From positions 10,709,751 to 10,773,750 of the forward strand of contig OU744447.1 in assembly GCA_916610825.1 (NCBI GenBank): a stretch of 64,000 nucleotides of DNA, written 5' to 3'. The DNA comes from Haliclystus octoradiatus. Taxonomy: Eukaryota; Cnidaria; Staurozoa; Stauromedusae; Haliclystidae. Below the pieces are notes generated by a model, which saw nothing but the letters and a program-made list of their open reading frames with translations, was not told where the DNA came from and ran no database searches. Shown in pieces: positions 53,449 through 62,322 of this stretch. The position numbers and the translations under genes were made by a program. Positions within the stretch are counted from its first letter, which is position 1. Each line of letters starts with the position of its first letter.

Positions 53449-56400
53449 ATGCACAAAGCCATGCGGTCTAATCCAGCCTCGGACGAAAATGAAAGAGAGG
53501 CTGCGGACTCAGCGGACTTGCAAAATCCGCAGAACATTCCGCAAGCACAAGCAGCAATGGACCCAATGCAGCAAACAATGCAGATGATGATTCAGATGTT
53601 AGCCAATCAACCACAACAACACCTGGACTTGCAGCATCAACTCCAAGAGCAACGAAAGGCTAGCCTGGACCAACAGCATGAAATTGCAGAAACATTACGT
53701 CATCAAAATGAAGCCATTGCTCTAATGAATGATACTACTCAGAAAAATCGTTCTCATGCTGACGCAATTGGCACTTCCATCACTAGCAATGTCAATACAA
53801 GTCACCAAACGCCACGTAGTGTTGCAAAAAAAATGGACACACCATACTTGAAGATATCACCAGAAGAGACAACTTTAGCAGCCTTTCGTACATGGCAGAA
53901 GAGTTTCAAGGGCTATGCTGAACTTACACGTTTACAAGAAGACTGCTCATTGAGAGGTAGGCAGCAAATTATTCGTAGTGCTCTCCATGAAGACTGGGTT
54001 CGACTATGTGACAATGGTATGCTTTCTATTAGAGAAGATGAAGATGATATTGGAGCTGTCCTAAAGCACATTTGTACATACATCAGGAAGCAGCGGAACC
54101 CTCTTTTAGATAGACAAGAATTCTATTCCCGTGCACAACAGGAGGGTGAGTCAGTCGATAGTTATATGGCTGCCTTGCGCACCATAGATGACTCATGTGG
54201 ATACTCAGATGACTTGGTATGCAAAACTTGTAACACTGCTTGTCATCATTCACTGGCCTATAAAAATGAGAGGCTTAGGGACCGCCTTTTATGTGGTATT
54301 AGGGATGCAGCTACACAGCAAAAGCTGCTAGAAGAACCTTTTAACAGTCTTACCTTAGATAGGTCATTAACCGTTTGCCGGACGCAGGAGGCAAGTCAGA
54401 AAACACATGATCATCTCAATCACAGATCAGACTCTCATAGTACAATCAGCTTTGTATCTAGAGAGGGAAATGGCAAGTCTGCATATAGGCGTGATAAACA
54501 AACAAAAAAGCCAAATGCCAGCAGTACTACGTCCCCCAACGCACAGCTCTGCAGGAATTGTGGTAAAGGACCCCATTTGACCCCAGACCTATGTCCAGCT
54601 AAGGATGTTGAATGTTTCAATTGCAACAAAAGAGGACATTACCGCTCAGAATGCCGTTCAATCAAATCTGACACCAAGGCACAAAATTGCGTACTCTTAA
54701 CTAACCCCCTTACGGTGGGAACAGTGACAAAAGTTAGAAAAGACACCCTCCCTCTGTCCACAAGTCATTTCACCCGTTATAATCCAACCATGATGTGGTT
54801 ACCTGATCCCGGGGCGTTCTGCGATGCTATGAGTTTGGATGATTTGGCCGCATTTGGCGGCAAAGGGAACTTTGTATTGAAGGAAGATACCGACCATCCG
54901 ATCAGCGTAAACGGGAAGACTCTGACGAGCTACGGGAAAGCTAACATGACATTGCGACGTGGTGGACACTCTTATGATGCAGTTGTCCATATAGTGGAAG
55001 GTTGTAGTTTACCGTTATTGAGCACAGCAGGATGTATTGCTTTAGGTCTACTCCCTCCTGAATGGCCCCATATTGAAGAGTCTGTAAAGTCCCCTACCTA
55101 CAATACCCTGAACGCATTGTCTCTTGGGAAAAATACTGAAATATCCCCCAATATCAAGGAGTCAGAGCCTATTGTTGCAACACAGAAGCAGCGGATTTTA
55201 TCAGATTTCTCTGATATCTTCATTATCAGTGATGATGCTCCTTTGAAAGCTATGACTGGTCCTGAAATGGTTATCCAACTCACTCCAGAGGCCAAACCAG
55301 TGCGACGCTATAAAGCCTATAGCATCCCTCTTCACTGGGAAGATACGTCGAAGAACAAATTAATTGAAATGACTTCCAAAGGAATCATCGAGAATGTACC
55401 AATTGGTGAAACCCCTGATTGGCAGCATCCAATGGTAGTCGTCCCAAAGAAAGGTTCAAGTGAACCACGTATTACATTAGATTTTACGTCATTAAACCCA
55501 TATGTGAAAAGACCAGGTTATGCTACGAAAGTTCCACGAGAGGAAGTTGCAAAGATACCGGCCGGTATGAAGTATTTCACAACACTGGATGCTCGCCATG
55601 GTTATTGGCAGGTACCCCTGGCCAGAGAATCACGCCCACTGACAACCTTCATCACACCATGGGGCTCTAAGCGCTTTTGTCGTAATGCTATGGGTCTTTC
55701 GTGTGCAGGGGATGAACACAATAGAAGAGGGGATGACGCTATCAAAGGAATTAGCAATGTCCTGAAAGTGGTTGAGGACTACATCATTTTTGATTCCGAT
55801 TTGGCCACACACGAAGAACGAGTTCGCTCAATCCTGAAGTGTTGTAGGGAAGCAGGTATACCAATTGGCAGGAAGAAGTTTGTCTATGCTGAGGAAAGGG
55901 TACAATGGTGTGGTTATGTCATCGATGGCAATGGATATTCGGTGAATCCAGAATTGGTTGATGCACTCGGTAAATTCCCCATCCCTCAAACTCGCACTGA
56001 TCTGCGATCTTTCTGTGGATTGGTCCAGCAGTTTGAGGCATTCACAGCCGATATTGCTGAGCTGATGCAGCCACTCCGAGCACTTTTGTCCCCCAGTTCC
56101 ACTATTCTTTGGGAAGGACATCAACAGAAAGCATTTGATGAAGTTATTGCGATGCTTTCAAATCCTAGAAAGTTGTCGCAATTCATCCCAGGTTCGAAGC
56201 TAAGATTGGAAACGGATGCAGCGCAGTCACAGGGGCTTGGATTTGCATTATGGCAGCAACACAATGATAATACATGGCATATTCTGCAGTGTGGTTCGAG
56301 GTTTGTGACACCCACTGAGTCAAATTACTCAGCGACAGAAATTGAGTTATTAGCTGTTGTTTGGGCAATCCAAAAATGCCGTCTGTTCCTACTTGGATCG

Positions 56401-56976
56401 CATTTTGCAGTTCTGGTCGATCACAAGCGACTGGAGGCAATCCTGAATTACAAAACCTTGGATAGCATTGATACACCACGCATTATTCGACTAAAAGAAA
56501 AGTTATCGAGTTATAATTTCACGGCAGTATGGCGTCCTGGAACACAGCATGTGGTGGTGGATTGTGTCTCTCGCAACCCAGTCAATCAACCTGAAGAAGA
56601 TGATCTCGCTGGTGAAATTGAAATTGAAGCATTCGCCCCATTTGCTCTTTGTTCGGTTCTACTACCAAGTCACCAAGCAACAAATCCAGATATCATCCTG
56701 AATAAAGTCCTTGCTGCAGGTGATAACGACAAGCAATATTGTAAACTCCGCGATGCCATTCCTCACAAACCAGGTCATACAGCCTGGAAAGACAACATTT
56801 TGCAAGACTTCAAAGCATTCCACAAAGGCCTGTCAGTGGTGGACAACGTAGATCTTTTTCAGCAACATCGCCTCTTTATTCCAAGTGCAATACGACAGGA
56901 GACATTGCAACACCTACACGCATCTCATCAAGGAAGAGTTCGCACACTACGACGTGCTCGTGAATGCATCTTCTGA
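53449..56976 (+). CDS. Gypsy gag-protease-RT-RNase H polyprotein, ends in integrase zinc region
   Basis: 1175 codons. A Gln-rich N-terminus is followed by a capsid-like region (about 130-290), then zinc knuckles 'CRNCGKGPHLTPDLCPAK' and 'CFNCNKRGHYRSEC'. The protease-like segment has 'LPDPGAFCDAM' where DTG is usual. RT: 'HPMVVVPKKGSSEPRITLDF', 'TTLDARHGYWQVPL', 'TPWGSKRFCRNAMGL' and the catalytic position 'VVEDYIIFD', where the first Asp of the usual DD is Glu. RNase H: 'LETDAAQSQGLGFAL' and 'VDCVSRNP'. It stops at the first TGA, in the integrase zinc region after 'HLHASHQGRVRTLRRA'; TGG would be the expected codon. Sequence beyond the stop continues the same frame. Confidence 0.92.
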   Translation: MHKAMRSNPASDENEREAADSADLQNPQNIPQAQAAMDPMQQTMQMMIQMLANQPQQHLDLQHQLQEQRKASLDQQHEIAETLRHQNEAIALMNDTTQKNRSHADAIGTSITSNVNTSHQTPRSVAKKMDTPYLKISPEETTLAAFRTWQKSFKGYAELTRLQEDCSLRGRQQIIRSALHEDWVRLCDNGMLSIREDEDDIGAVLKHICTYIRKQRNPLLDRQEFYSRAQQEGESVDSYMAALRTIDDSCGYSDDLVCKTCNTACHHSLAYKNERLRDRLLCGIRDAATQQKLLEEPFNSLTLDRSLTVCRTQEASQKTHDHLNHRSDSHSTISFVSREGNGKSAYRRDKQTKKPNASSTTSPNAQLCRNCGKGPHLTPDLCPAKDVECFNCNKRGHYRSECRSIKSDTKAQNCVLLTNPLTVGTVTKVRKDTLPLSTSHFTRYNPTMMWLPDPGAFCDAMSLDDLAAFGGKGNFVLKEDTDHPISVNGKTLTSYGKANMTLRRGGHSYDAVVHIVEGCSLPLLSTAGCIALGLLPPEWPHIEESVKSPTYNTLNALSLGKNTEISPNIKESEPIVATQKQRILSDFSDIFIISDDAPLKAMTGPEMVIQLTPEAKPVRRYKAYSIPLHWEDTSKNKLIEMTSKGIIENVPIGETPDWQHPMVVVPKKGSSEPRITLDFTSLNPYVKRPGYATKVPREEVAKIPAGMKYFTTLDARHGYWQVPLARESRPLTTFITPWGSKRFCRNAMGLSCAGDEHNRRGDDAIKGISNVLKVVEDYIIFDSDLATHEERVRSILKCCREAGIPIGRKKFVYAEERVQWCGYVIDGNGYSVNPELVDALGKFPIPQTRTDLRSFCGLVQQFEAFTADIAELMQPLRALLSPSSTILWEGHQQKAFDEVIAMLSNPRKLSQFIPGSKLRLETDAAQSQGLGFALWQQHNDNTWHILQCGSRFVTPTESNYSATEIELLAVVWAIQKCRLFLLGSHFAVLVDHKRLEAILNYKTLDSIDTPRIIRLKEKLSSYNFTAVWRPGTQHVVVDCVSRNPVNQPEEDDLAGEIEIEAFAPFALCSVLLPSHQATNPDIILNKVLAAGDNDKQYCKLRDAIPHKPGHTAWKDNILQDFKAFHKGLSVVDNVDLFQQHRLFIPSAIRQETLQHLHASHQGRVRTLRRARECIF

Positions 56977-57994
56977 CCTGGCCTAACAAAAGACATATCG
57001 AACCTGGTGCAAAATTGCTCACCCTGCCAAGAAAATCGTGCCAGCCTATGCAAAGAAACTCTTCACTCTGACATTCCCGCAACTCGTCCTTGTGAGGCAA
57101 TTGCCACGGATCTGTTTTCTTTCGCTGGTCGGGAGTACTTGATCATCACAAGGTAAGTACTCCGGTTGGAAAGAGGTGTACAACTTTGGTAGCAATGGTG
57201 CAAATACAGATCATGTGGCACATTTCATCTTACAATGGGCCAGAATGATGGGTCTGCCAGCAAGACTAACGAGTGATGGAGGACCACCTTTCCAAAGCAG
57301 AGAGCTTGCCAAATATTGTTTGGAATGGAGCACACTACATGATCCATCCTCTCCATATCACCCGAAAGCCAATGGACATGCTGAAGCTGCAGTTAAGGTC
57401 ATGAAGGCCTTGATGACGAAGGTTAGCCCACGTGGTGCATTAGATACACCTGCATTCACAGATGCCATCATCGAGCTGAGGAACACACCTTCCGCAGATG
57501 GAATAAGCCCGGCTGTTCGCTTATTTGGCAGGCCGTTAAGATCTAGGTTACCAACACATTCTCTGGTTTTTCAGCGCTCTGTGATGAAGCTTGTCCAAGA
57601 AGCAGATGAAAAAGCAGTCAAGCTCAGAGCAAAAGCAAGAATCCAATATGATGCAACGGCGAAAGATCTATCACTTTTGGAAGATGGTGATGCTGTCCGA
57701 GTTTAAAATCCTACATCAAAAAAATGGCAGTTAGTAGGAGAAATCGTTAAGGTATACCCAGGACAGAGAAGTTACCTGATCAAATCAGAGACTGGTCGCC
57801 TGTATTGGAGAAACAGACGATTCCTTCGACCATTCAGCAACCCTGAAGAGCCAGAGGAAGAAGACGCACAGATTTTGGAAGATGAAGGTCAGCCATCTCC
57901 AATCGACGAAGATGAAGATAGTGGTCACATCCAACAGATGAAGCCCAGACGCAGCAACCGGGTCCGCCACCCACCACAACCTTACACTCGCTGA
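56977..57994 (+). pseudogene. Gypsy integrase remainder, interrupted
   Basis: After the TGA the frame continues with 'QNCSPCQENRASLC' (second half of the zinc site) and 'EAIATDLFSFAGREYLIITR' (first catalytic Asp), then a frameshift near 57150. The 57176-57706 frame gives 'RLTSDGGPPFQS' (second Asp) and 'YHPKANGHAEAAVKVMKAL' (Glu). A TAA at 57704 precedes the final chromodomain-free tail with 'WRNRRFLRP' and a basic, acidic end at 57994. All three catalytic residues exist but are split between frames. Confidence 0.88.
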
Positions 57995-58004
57995 AGAAGA
58001 GGCA
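57989..58004 (+). other. Polypurine tract of the Gypsy element
   Basis: GCTGAAGAAGAGGCA abuts the 3' LTR; purine-rich as expected. It overlaps the end of the pol frame. Confidence 0.6.
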
Positions 58005-58142
58005 TGTAGTGTCATGTGACTTGTGTACATTACGGGCTAGATCCCAGTCTTGTAATATGCTTTATGTTTATGTTCATCTCTACTATGATACGGTTATACG
58101 ATTACCTTCTATATATATTGTGTTATTATTACGTCTCCAACA
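58005..58142 (+). repeat. 3' LTR of the Gypsy element
   Basis: 138 bp, same as 52986-53123 by eye. Confidence 0.93.
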
Positions 58143-58587
58143 CTTTATAAGATAGCTCTTTGATTGACAAAGATTCATTTGAACCAAGGTTTTTAACATA
58201 ATTTAAGATAGTAGTAACATTCCATGTATTACTATAACGTGGTAAAGATGGACGATTGTTAAAAACTCCACGAAGAAACCGCATTACTAACGGTTGAGTG
58301 CCAAATGGTACCCCATTTGAGGTTGAAATCACCGCTGACAAAGCACTCCTGGCAGTGTTAATAGAACTATAAGATAATTTATCTTTGTAAAGAGAATGTA
58401 AAAAATTTAATCCGTCAGTTGTAGTGGCTGACACTGAATTAATCTGCCTTGATATACAAAATATTTTCCATCGTTGCCAATAACAACTGTATTGTTTTCG
58501 TGTACTGGGTCGCCACGATTCAAGGATGATTTTGGTGATCTCAGATGAAATTCCAGCGTTTTCGATGGATTTCCTGATACATGACAC
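58143..58587 (-). pseudogene. DIRS-like tyrosine recombinase, N-terminal part
   Basis: Minus-strand frame starting near 58587 with 'MSCIRKSIENAGISSEITKI', then 'ILESWRPSTRKQYSCYWQRW', the core-binding (SAM-like) domain that precedes the catalytic domain in DIRS/Ngaro recombinases. It runs into the Gypsy LTR after 'LSIKELSYK'. The start overlaps the end of the RNase H frame in a different phase, as is usual in DIRS elements. Confidence 0.87.
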
Positions 58588-59385
58588 ATTATTAGCTCCA
58601 ATTTTTTGTACAGTGGATGGATTAGTGTTGGTTGAGCCGGAAGCGATAACAGTTTCGTTCCCCTAGGAATGACAATTGGGTTTGAGATTAGCATACTCAA
58701 TAAATATGGCCACCAAGACTGGGTGGGCCAATTTGGGACCAATATGAGTCCGGTTCCAACATCCGAATATATTTTATTTAGTACTCGAAGTACCAAACAA
58801 AACGGAGGAAATGCATAAAATTTAAATTCTGACCAATCCATAGTAAAAGCATTAACAGCAAATGCATTAGGATCAGGTTGAAAAGAAACATATTTGTTTA
58901 CTTTGAAATTCAACCGAGAGGCAAATAAGTCAATATCAGGATTTATATTAAATTGATGTATGGCAGACAAATAATAATCAAGATTAACGCTCCATTCAGT
59001 TTCTCTTCTCGAAAGTCGAGATTGTTTGTCTGTGGAAACATTCAGGACACCCGGAATATGTGCTAAAGTTAACCAAGTGTCATTATCTTGACACCACATC
59101 CAAATATCTTTTACTAAACCATTGTTATACACAGAATAACTAGTACCCATGTTATTAATGCAAGCAACTGTGGTGGTATTGTCACTCAATATCCTAACAT
59201 GTTTGTTGGTTAGTAAGAGCTTAAATGATTTCAAGCTTAAAAGAATAGCATAAATTTCAAGATAATTTATATCATGATTCGCTTCACTAGGTATAACCAA
59301 TTCCCTCCAGTTGATTGTTTATCAATGGTACACCCCCATCCAATCAGAGATGCATCTGTTGTCATTGTAATCATAGATTATAGAA
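58407..59385 (-). pseudogene. DIRS-like RNase H region, 5'-truncated
   Basis: On the minus strand 'MTTDASLIGWGCTID' (first acidic residue) is followed after a small frameshift near 59300 by 'HDINYLEIYAI', 'ILSDNTTTVACINNMG' and 'WLTLAHIPGVLNVSTDKQSR'. The DIRS-type C-terminal extension follows ('IDLFASRLN', 'YAFPPF', 'ILVPNWPTQSWWPYLL'). The RT domain that should precede it is absent; the homology ends about 59385. With 58143-58587 and 52451-52985 this is one truncated DIRS-like element. Confidence 0.85.
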
Positions 59386-60372
59386 TACAGGGATTGGCAA
59401 CTCTATTGTTCTCGGCCGCGCGGTCAGATTATGTTGAATTTGGCGCGAAACGCAGTCACGTGATCTTGAGCCGACACAAGATTACAACGATGCAGTCAAA
59501 ACCTTGTGTAGAAAGCGGACTGGGTACGAAATATATTGTACTCTATTGTTTTTAGTAAGCCAATCAGCAACTTATAAATGTTACATTTAATGCCTATAAA
59601 TACCGCTGATTTAGTGTTTTTATATCATTATTCGCATGTTGTGGCCATAGGAATATCGCCTTTAATTATAAAGTTTGAATTTGACATCTTGTCTCTTCTT
59701 TGTCTGGTCACACATGCAGAATTAATCATTATTCTTTGTACTGATTTCTAACCGAAATCTAGTACTATTTCGTATTTCAAACGTTTGAATATATTATTTG
59801 AGAAGAACAACTTAGTCACAAGTCACAGTCCTCTGAACCTATTCTCATACAAATAATCAACGTTTTCATGGTCCCTTAACCGGAATGGTAAGTCAGTTTA
59901 ATCTTTGATATAGAACATATTGACTTAGTTCTTTTAATTAATTTCTGCAATAATCGAATTTAGCAGATAATTTTTAATTCACTTTTATAGTACTTTTTCA
60001 TGTTTAGCGAGGCATAAATATATCGCTCTTGCCTATAAAATCTTTATCAACACTTGCTTATATCTTTTGCTAAGTTAGTTATTGCAATCTTTAAATTGTT
60101 CCAAGGCGATAATTTGACTAAAAAAGTTGATTTGTCAGGCTAAAATACGATTTTTATTTTTTCATGAAATTGGGTGTGACGGTACGTGGTTAACTTTGCT
60201 CATGGTCAATATCTCTTTAACGGATTAGGGTTACAAATTTTGCGTCTCTTTGAGCTTGTATCCGTTGATGCTGTATCGAAGTTCCGTTTTTATTATTTCT
60301 TCTGGTGATATCAAATGATGTCATTGTTTAATCCTTTTAAAATAAAATCAATCATTTTAATTTTGTGTTGCT
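59386..60372. other. Non-coding stretch before the second BEL/Pao element
   Basis: No protein recognised. It may include the 5' LTR and leader of the BEL/Pao element that follows, but its partner LTR would lie beyond the window, so this cannot be tested here. Short CpG-rich patch at 59408-59470. Confidence 0.35.
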
Positions 60373-61383
60373 TTGGTTTATCATAAATACATAAGATTAA
60401 ATATGGAACATTTCAATGTTGCTGTTGCGATATATGAAATAGGCAAGGAAGTAATTGAGCAGGATCTTTTAGCAAAAGATTATTCCACTGTAAGTAAAAA
60501 CTATTCGTCCGCTGAAAATCATTTTTCAGAAATAAAAAATGAATTTAAAAGATGTATGTTAACTGTCACAGGCGATGATAAGAAATTGTTAGGTGGTCAG
60601 TATCAGGCCATATCTGTGGAACATAATGACCTCAGAAAAACGGTAAAATTGTTAAATATACCTCTGGAATATTCTGAACCAGTAGCCACAGTAGGGGTTA
60701 AAACTGAAATTTTACAAAATTCAAATGATGAGTCGTTACCTACGGGTACCAATAATACAACAAACAACGTTGATCGCATTGACAGTGAAAAATGGTATGA
60801 AATGCCAAAAATTGACATTAATGATAGCTCTGATATTGCGAGTTTAGGTGATGCATTAATGACTCTAAATTTAAAAATACAAAAATTTGATGGTAATGCT
60901 CTTCGTTATCATGAATTCGTTTCTTCTTTCAAAACACAAATACATGAAAGAAAGTCTTTATCGTATGTGGCCAAAATGGCTCATTTGATAGAAAGTTTGG
61001 AGGGGGTAGCGAAGGAGAGCGTTGAAAGCCTCCCACGGGATCGTGATGGTTACGTCACTGCGTGGAAAACCCTTGAGGACAGCTTTGGATCTGATATAAG
61101 AGTCGCCAGAGCACACATTAATAGCTTACTAGCTTTTAAAGAGGTGGAAAATAGACAACAGTTACAAACTTTTTTCCATAAACTTTCTTCTGCTTGCAGT
61201 GTTTTTAAGACAATCAAATTCTGCGATGATATTAACTCAACTTTTGTGCTAGAACAGATAGTGAACCGTTTACCTGAGTATATTTCAACAAAATGGTGTC
61301 GCAGAGTTTACGACATTAGACAAAAAGGAGAAAATCCTTCAGTAGAGCATTTATTACAATTAGTTAAAATAGATAGCAAATGA
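60373..61383 (+). CDS. BEL/Pao gag (second element), truncated by frameshift
   Basis: 336 codons. An in-frame ATG at 60403 is an alternative start and may be the better one. Coiled N-terminal half, then the DUF1759-type gag core ('LNLKIQKFDGNALRYHEFVS', 'SLEGVAKESVESLP', 'WKTLEDSFGSDIRVARAHI'). The frame ends at TGA 61381-61383; the family sequence continues one frame over ('DAVWNFTFKSKNKNV'), so a 1-base shift has occurred. It differs in sequence from the element at 6639-13701. Confidence 0.82.
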   Translation: MVYHKYIRLNMEHFNVAVAIYEIGKEVIEQDLLAKDYSTVSKNYSSAENHFSEIKNEFKRCMLTVTGDDKKLLGGQYQAISVEHNDLRKTVKLLNIPLEYSEPVATVGVKTEILQNSNDESLPTGTNNTTNNVDRIDSEKWYEMPKIDINDSSDIASLGDALMTLNLKIQKFDGNALRYHEFVSSFKTQIHERKSLSYVAKMAHLIESLEGVAKESVESLPRDRDGYVTAWKTLEDSFGSDIRVARAHINSLLAFKEVENRQQLQTFFHKLSSACSVFKTIKFCDDINSTFVLEQIVNRLPEYISTKWCRRVYDIRQKGENPSVEHLLQLVKIDSK

Positions 61384-62300
61384 CGCAGTTTGGAATTTTA
61401 CGTTCAAAAGCAAAAACAAAAATGTTGTTGCAAATATAACAGAGAAACAGGATAAAAACATAAATAAAGAGTGTATATTTTGTGGTGACAATAACCACAT
61501 ATCTGGTCTTTGTACTAAGCATAATAAAACCGGAGAAGAAATCATTTTAATTGCAAAATCAAATGAAGTATGTTTCAAATGTTTCAATAAAGGTCATTTC
61601 AGTAAACAATGTCGCTTAAATCTTAAATGTAATGTGTGTAACAGACGTGGTCATCACACATTCCTCCATAATCCTAACCCGAGTGGTCTGAATGATAACC
61701 CAAGTACAAGTACAAATAATTCACATATTACCACAGCAAATACCATTACTAGTCAAACAACCAATATTGTTGGTCTAACCCAATCTTCAAGTAAAATTAA
61801 AAGTGGTTCGGTAACATTACCAATTGCTAAGGTCAAAGTTTGCGGTCCACATGGTTCTAAATTTGTATTTGCTCTACTTGATACTGGTAGCATGATTTCT
61901 ATATTATCTTCGAATGTGGCTCATACTGTCGGCATACAAGGTACAGAACAGAGCGTAAATATTTCAACTGCAACAGGCTCTGAAAGTGTCCGAGCTCAAA
62001 AGTCAGCACAGTCACTTTCACAAATAACGAAGGAAAATTTAGCAAAATCAATGACACATGGCTGATAAGAAAGTTCTCGATTCCTAACGCAGACTTTGTT
62101 TATTGTGATTACGAGAAAAGACCAAACAGGTCATCTTTAATAACGTTGATGCCAACATTGATTTGTTAATTGGAGCTAATGCTTCTGAAATGTTGATCCC
62201 AGATCAAACCGTTAACATTGACGGTGTCAACATAATTAAAACCGCTGCTGGTTGGGCAGTAATAGGTCGTTCTTCTTCTTCTGTTACTACTAATAAGGAC
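61384..62300 (+). pseudogene. BEL/Pao zinc knuckles and protease, frameshifted
   Basis: Zinc region 61470-61660: 'ECIFCGDNNHISGLC' and 'VCFKCFNKGHFSKQCRLNLK' with a further Cys pair. Protease from about 61870: 'FALLDTGSMISILSSNVA'. The frame ends at 62065 and the DUF1758 remainder continues in other frames ('FSIPNADFVYCDYEKRP', 'IDLLIGANASEML', 'AAGWAVIGR'). At least two shifts. Confidence 0.8.
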
Positions 62301-62322
62301 TTTTTTTTTAGTTAATGTTATA

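Larger units (their letters stand above)
52986..58142 (+). mobile_element. Ty3/Gypsy LTR retrotransposon, 5157 bp, inserted in a DIRS-like element
   Basis: 138-bp LTRs at 52986-53123 and 58005-58142 appear identical. CTTTA at 52981-52985 and 58143-58147 is the target duplication. Gag, protease, RT, RNase H and integrase run on the plus strand. Three lesions occur in the integrase and downstream region: TGA at 56974-56976, a frameshift near 57150 and TAA at 57704-57706. Confidence 0.95.

Noticed and set aside
53349..56479. Minus-strand frames opposite the Gypsy polyprotein
   Set aside because: Antisense shadows of the plus-strand gag-pol.
57150..57165. Splice donor-like AAG|GTAAGT in the Gypsy integrase
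   Set aside because: It coincides with a frameshift; without a matching acceptor that restores the frame I treat it as chance.
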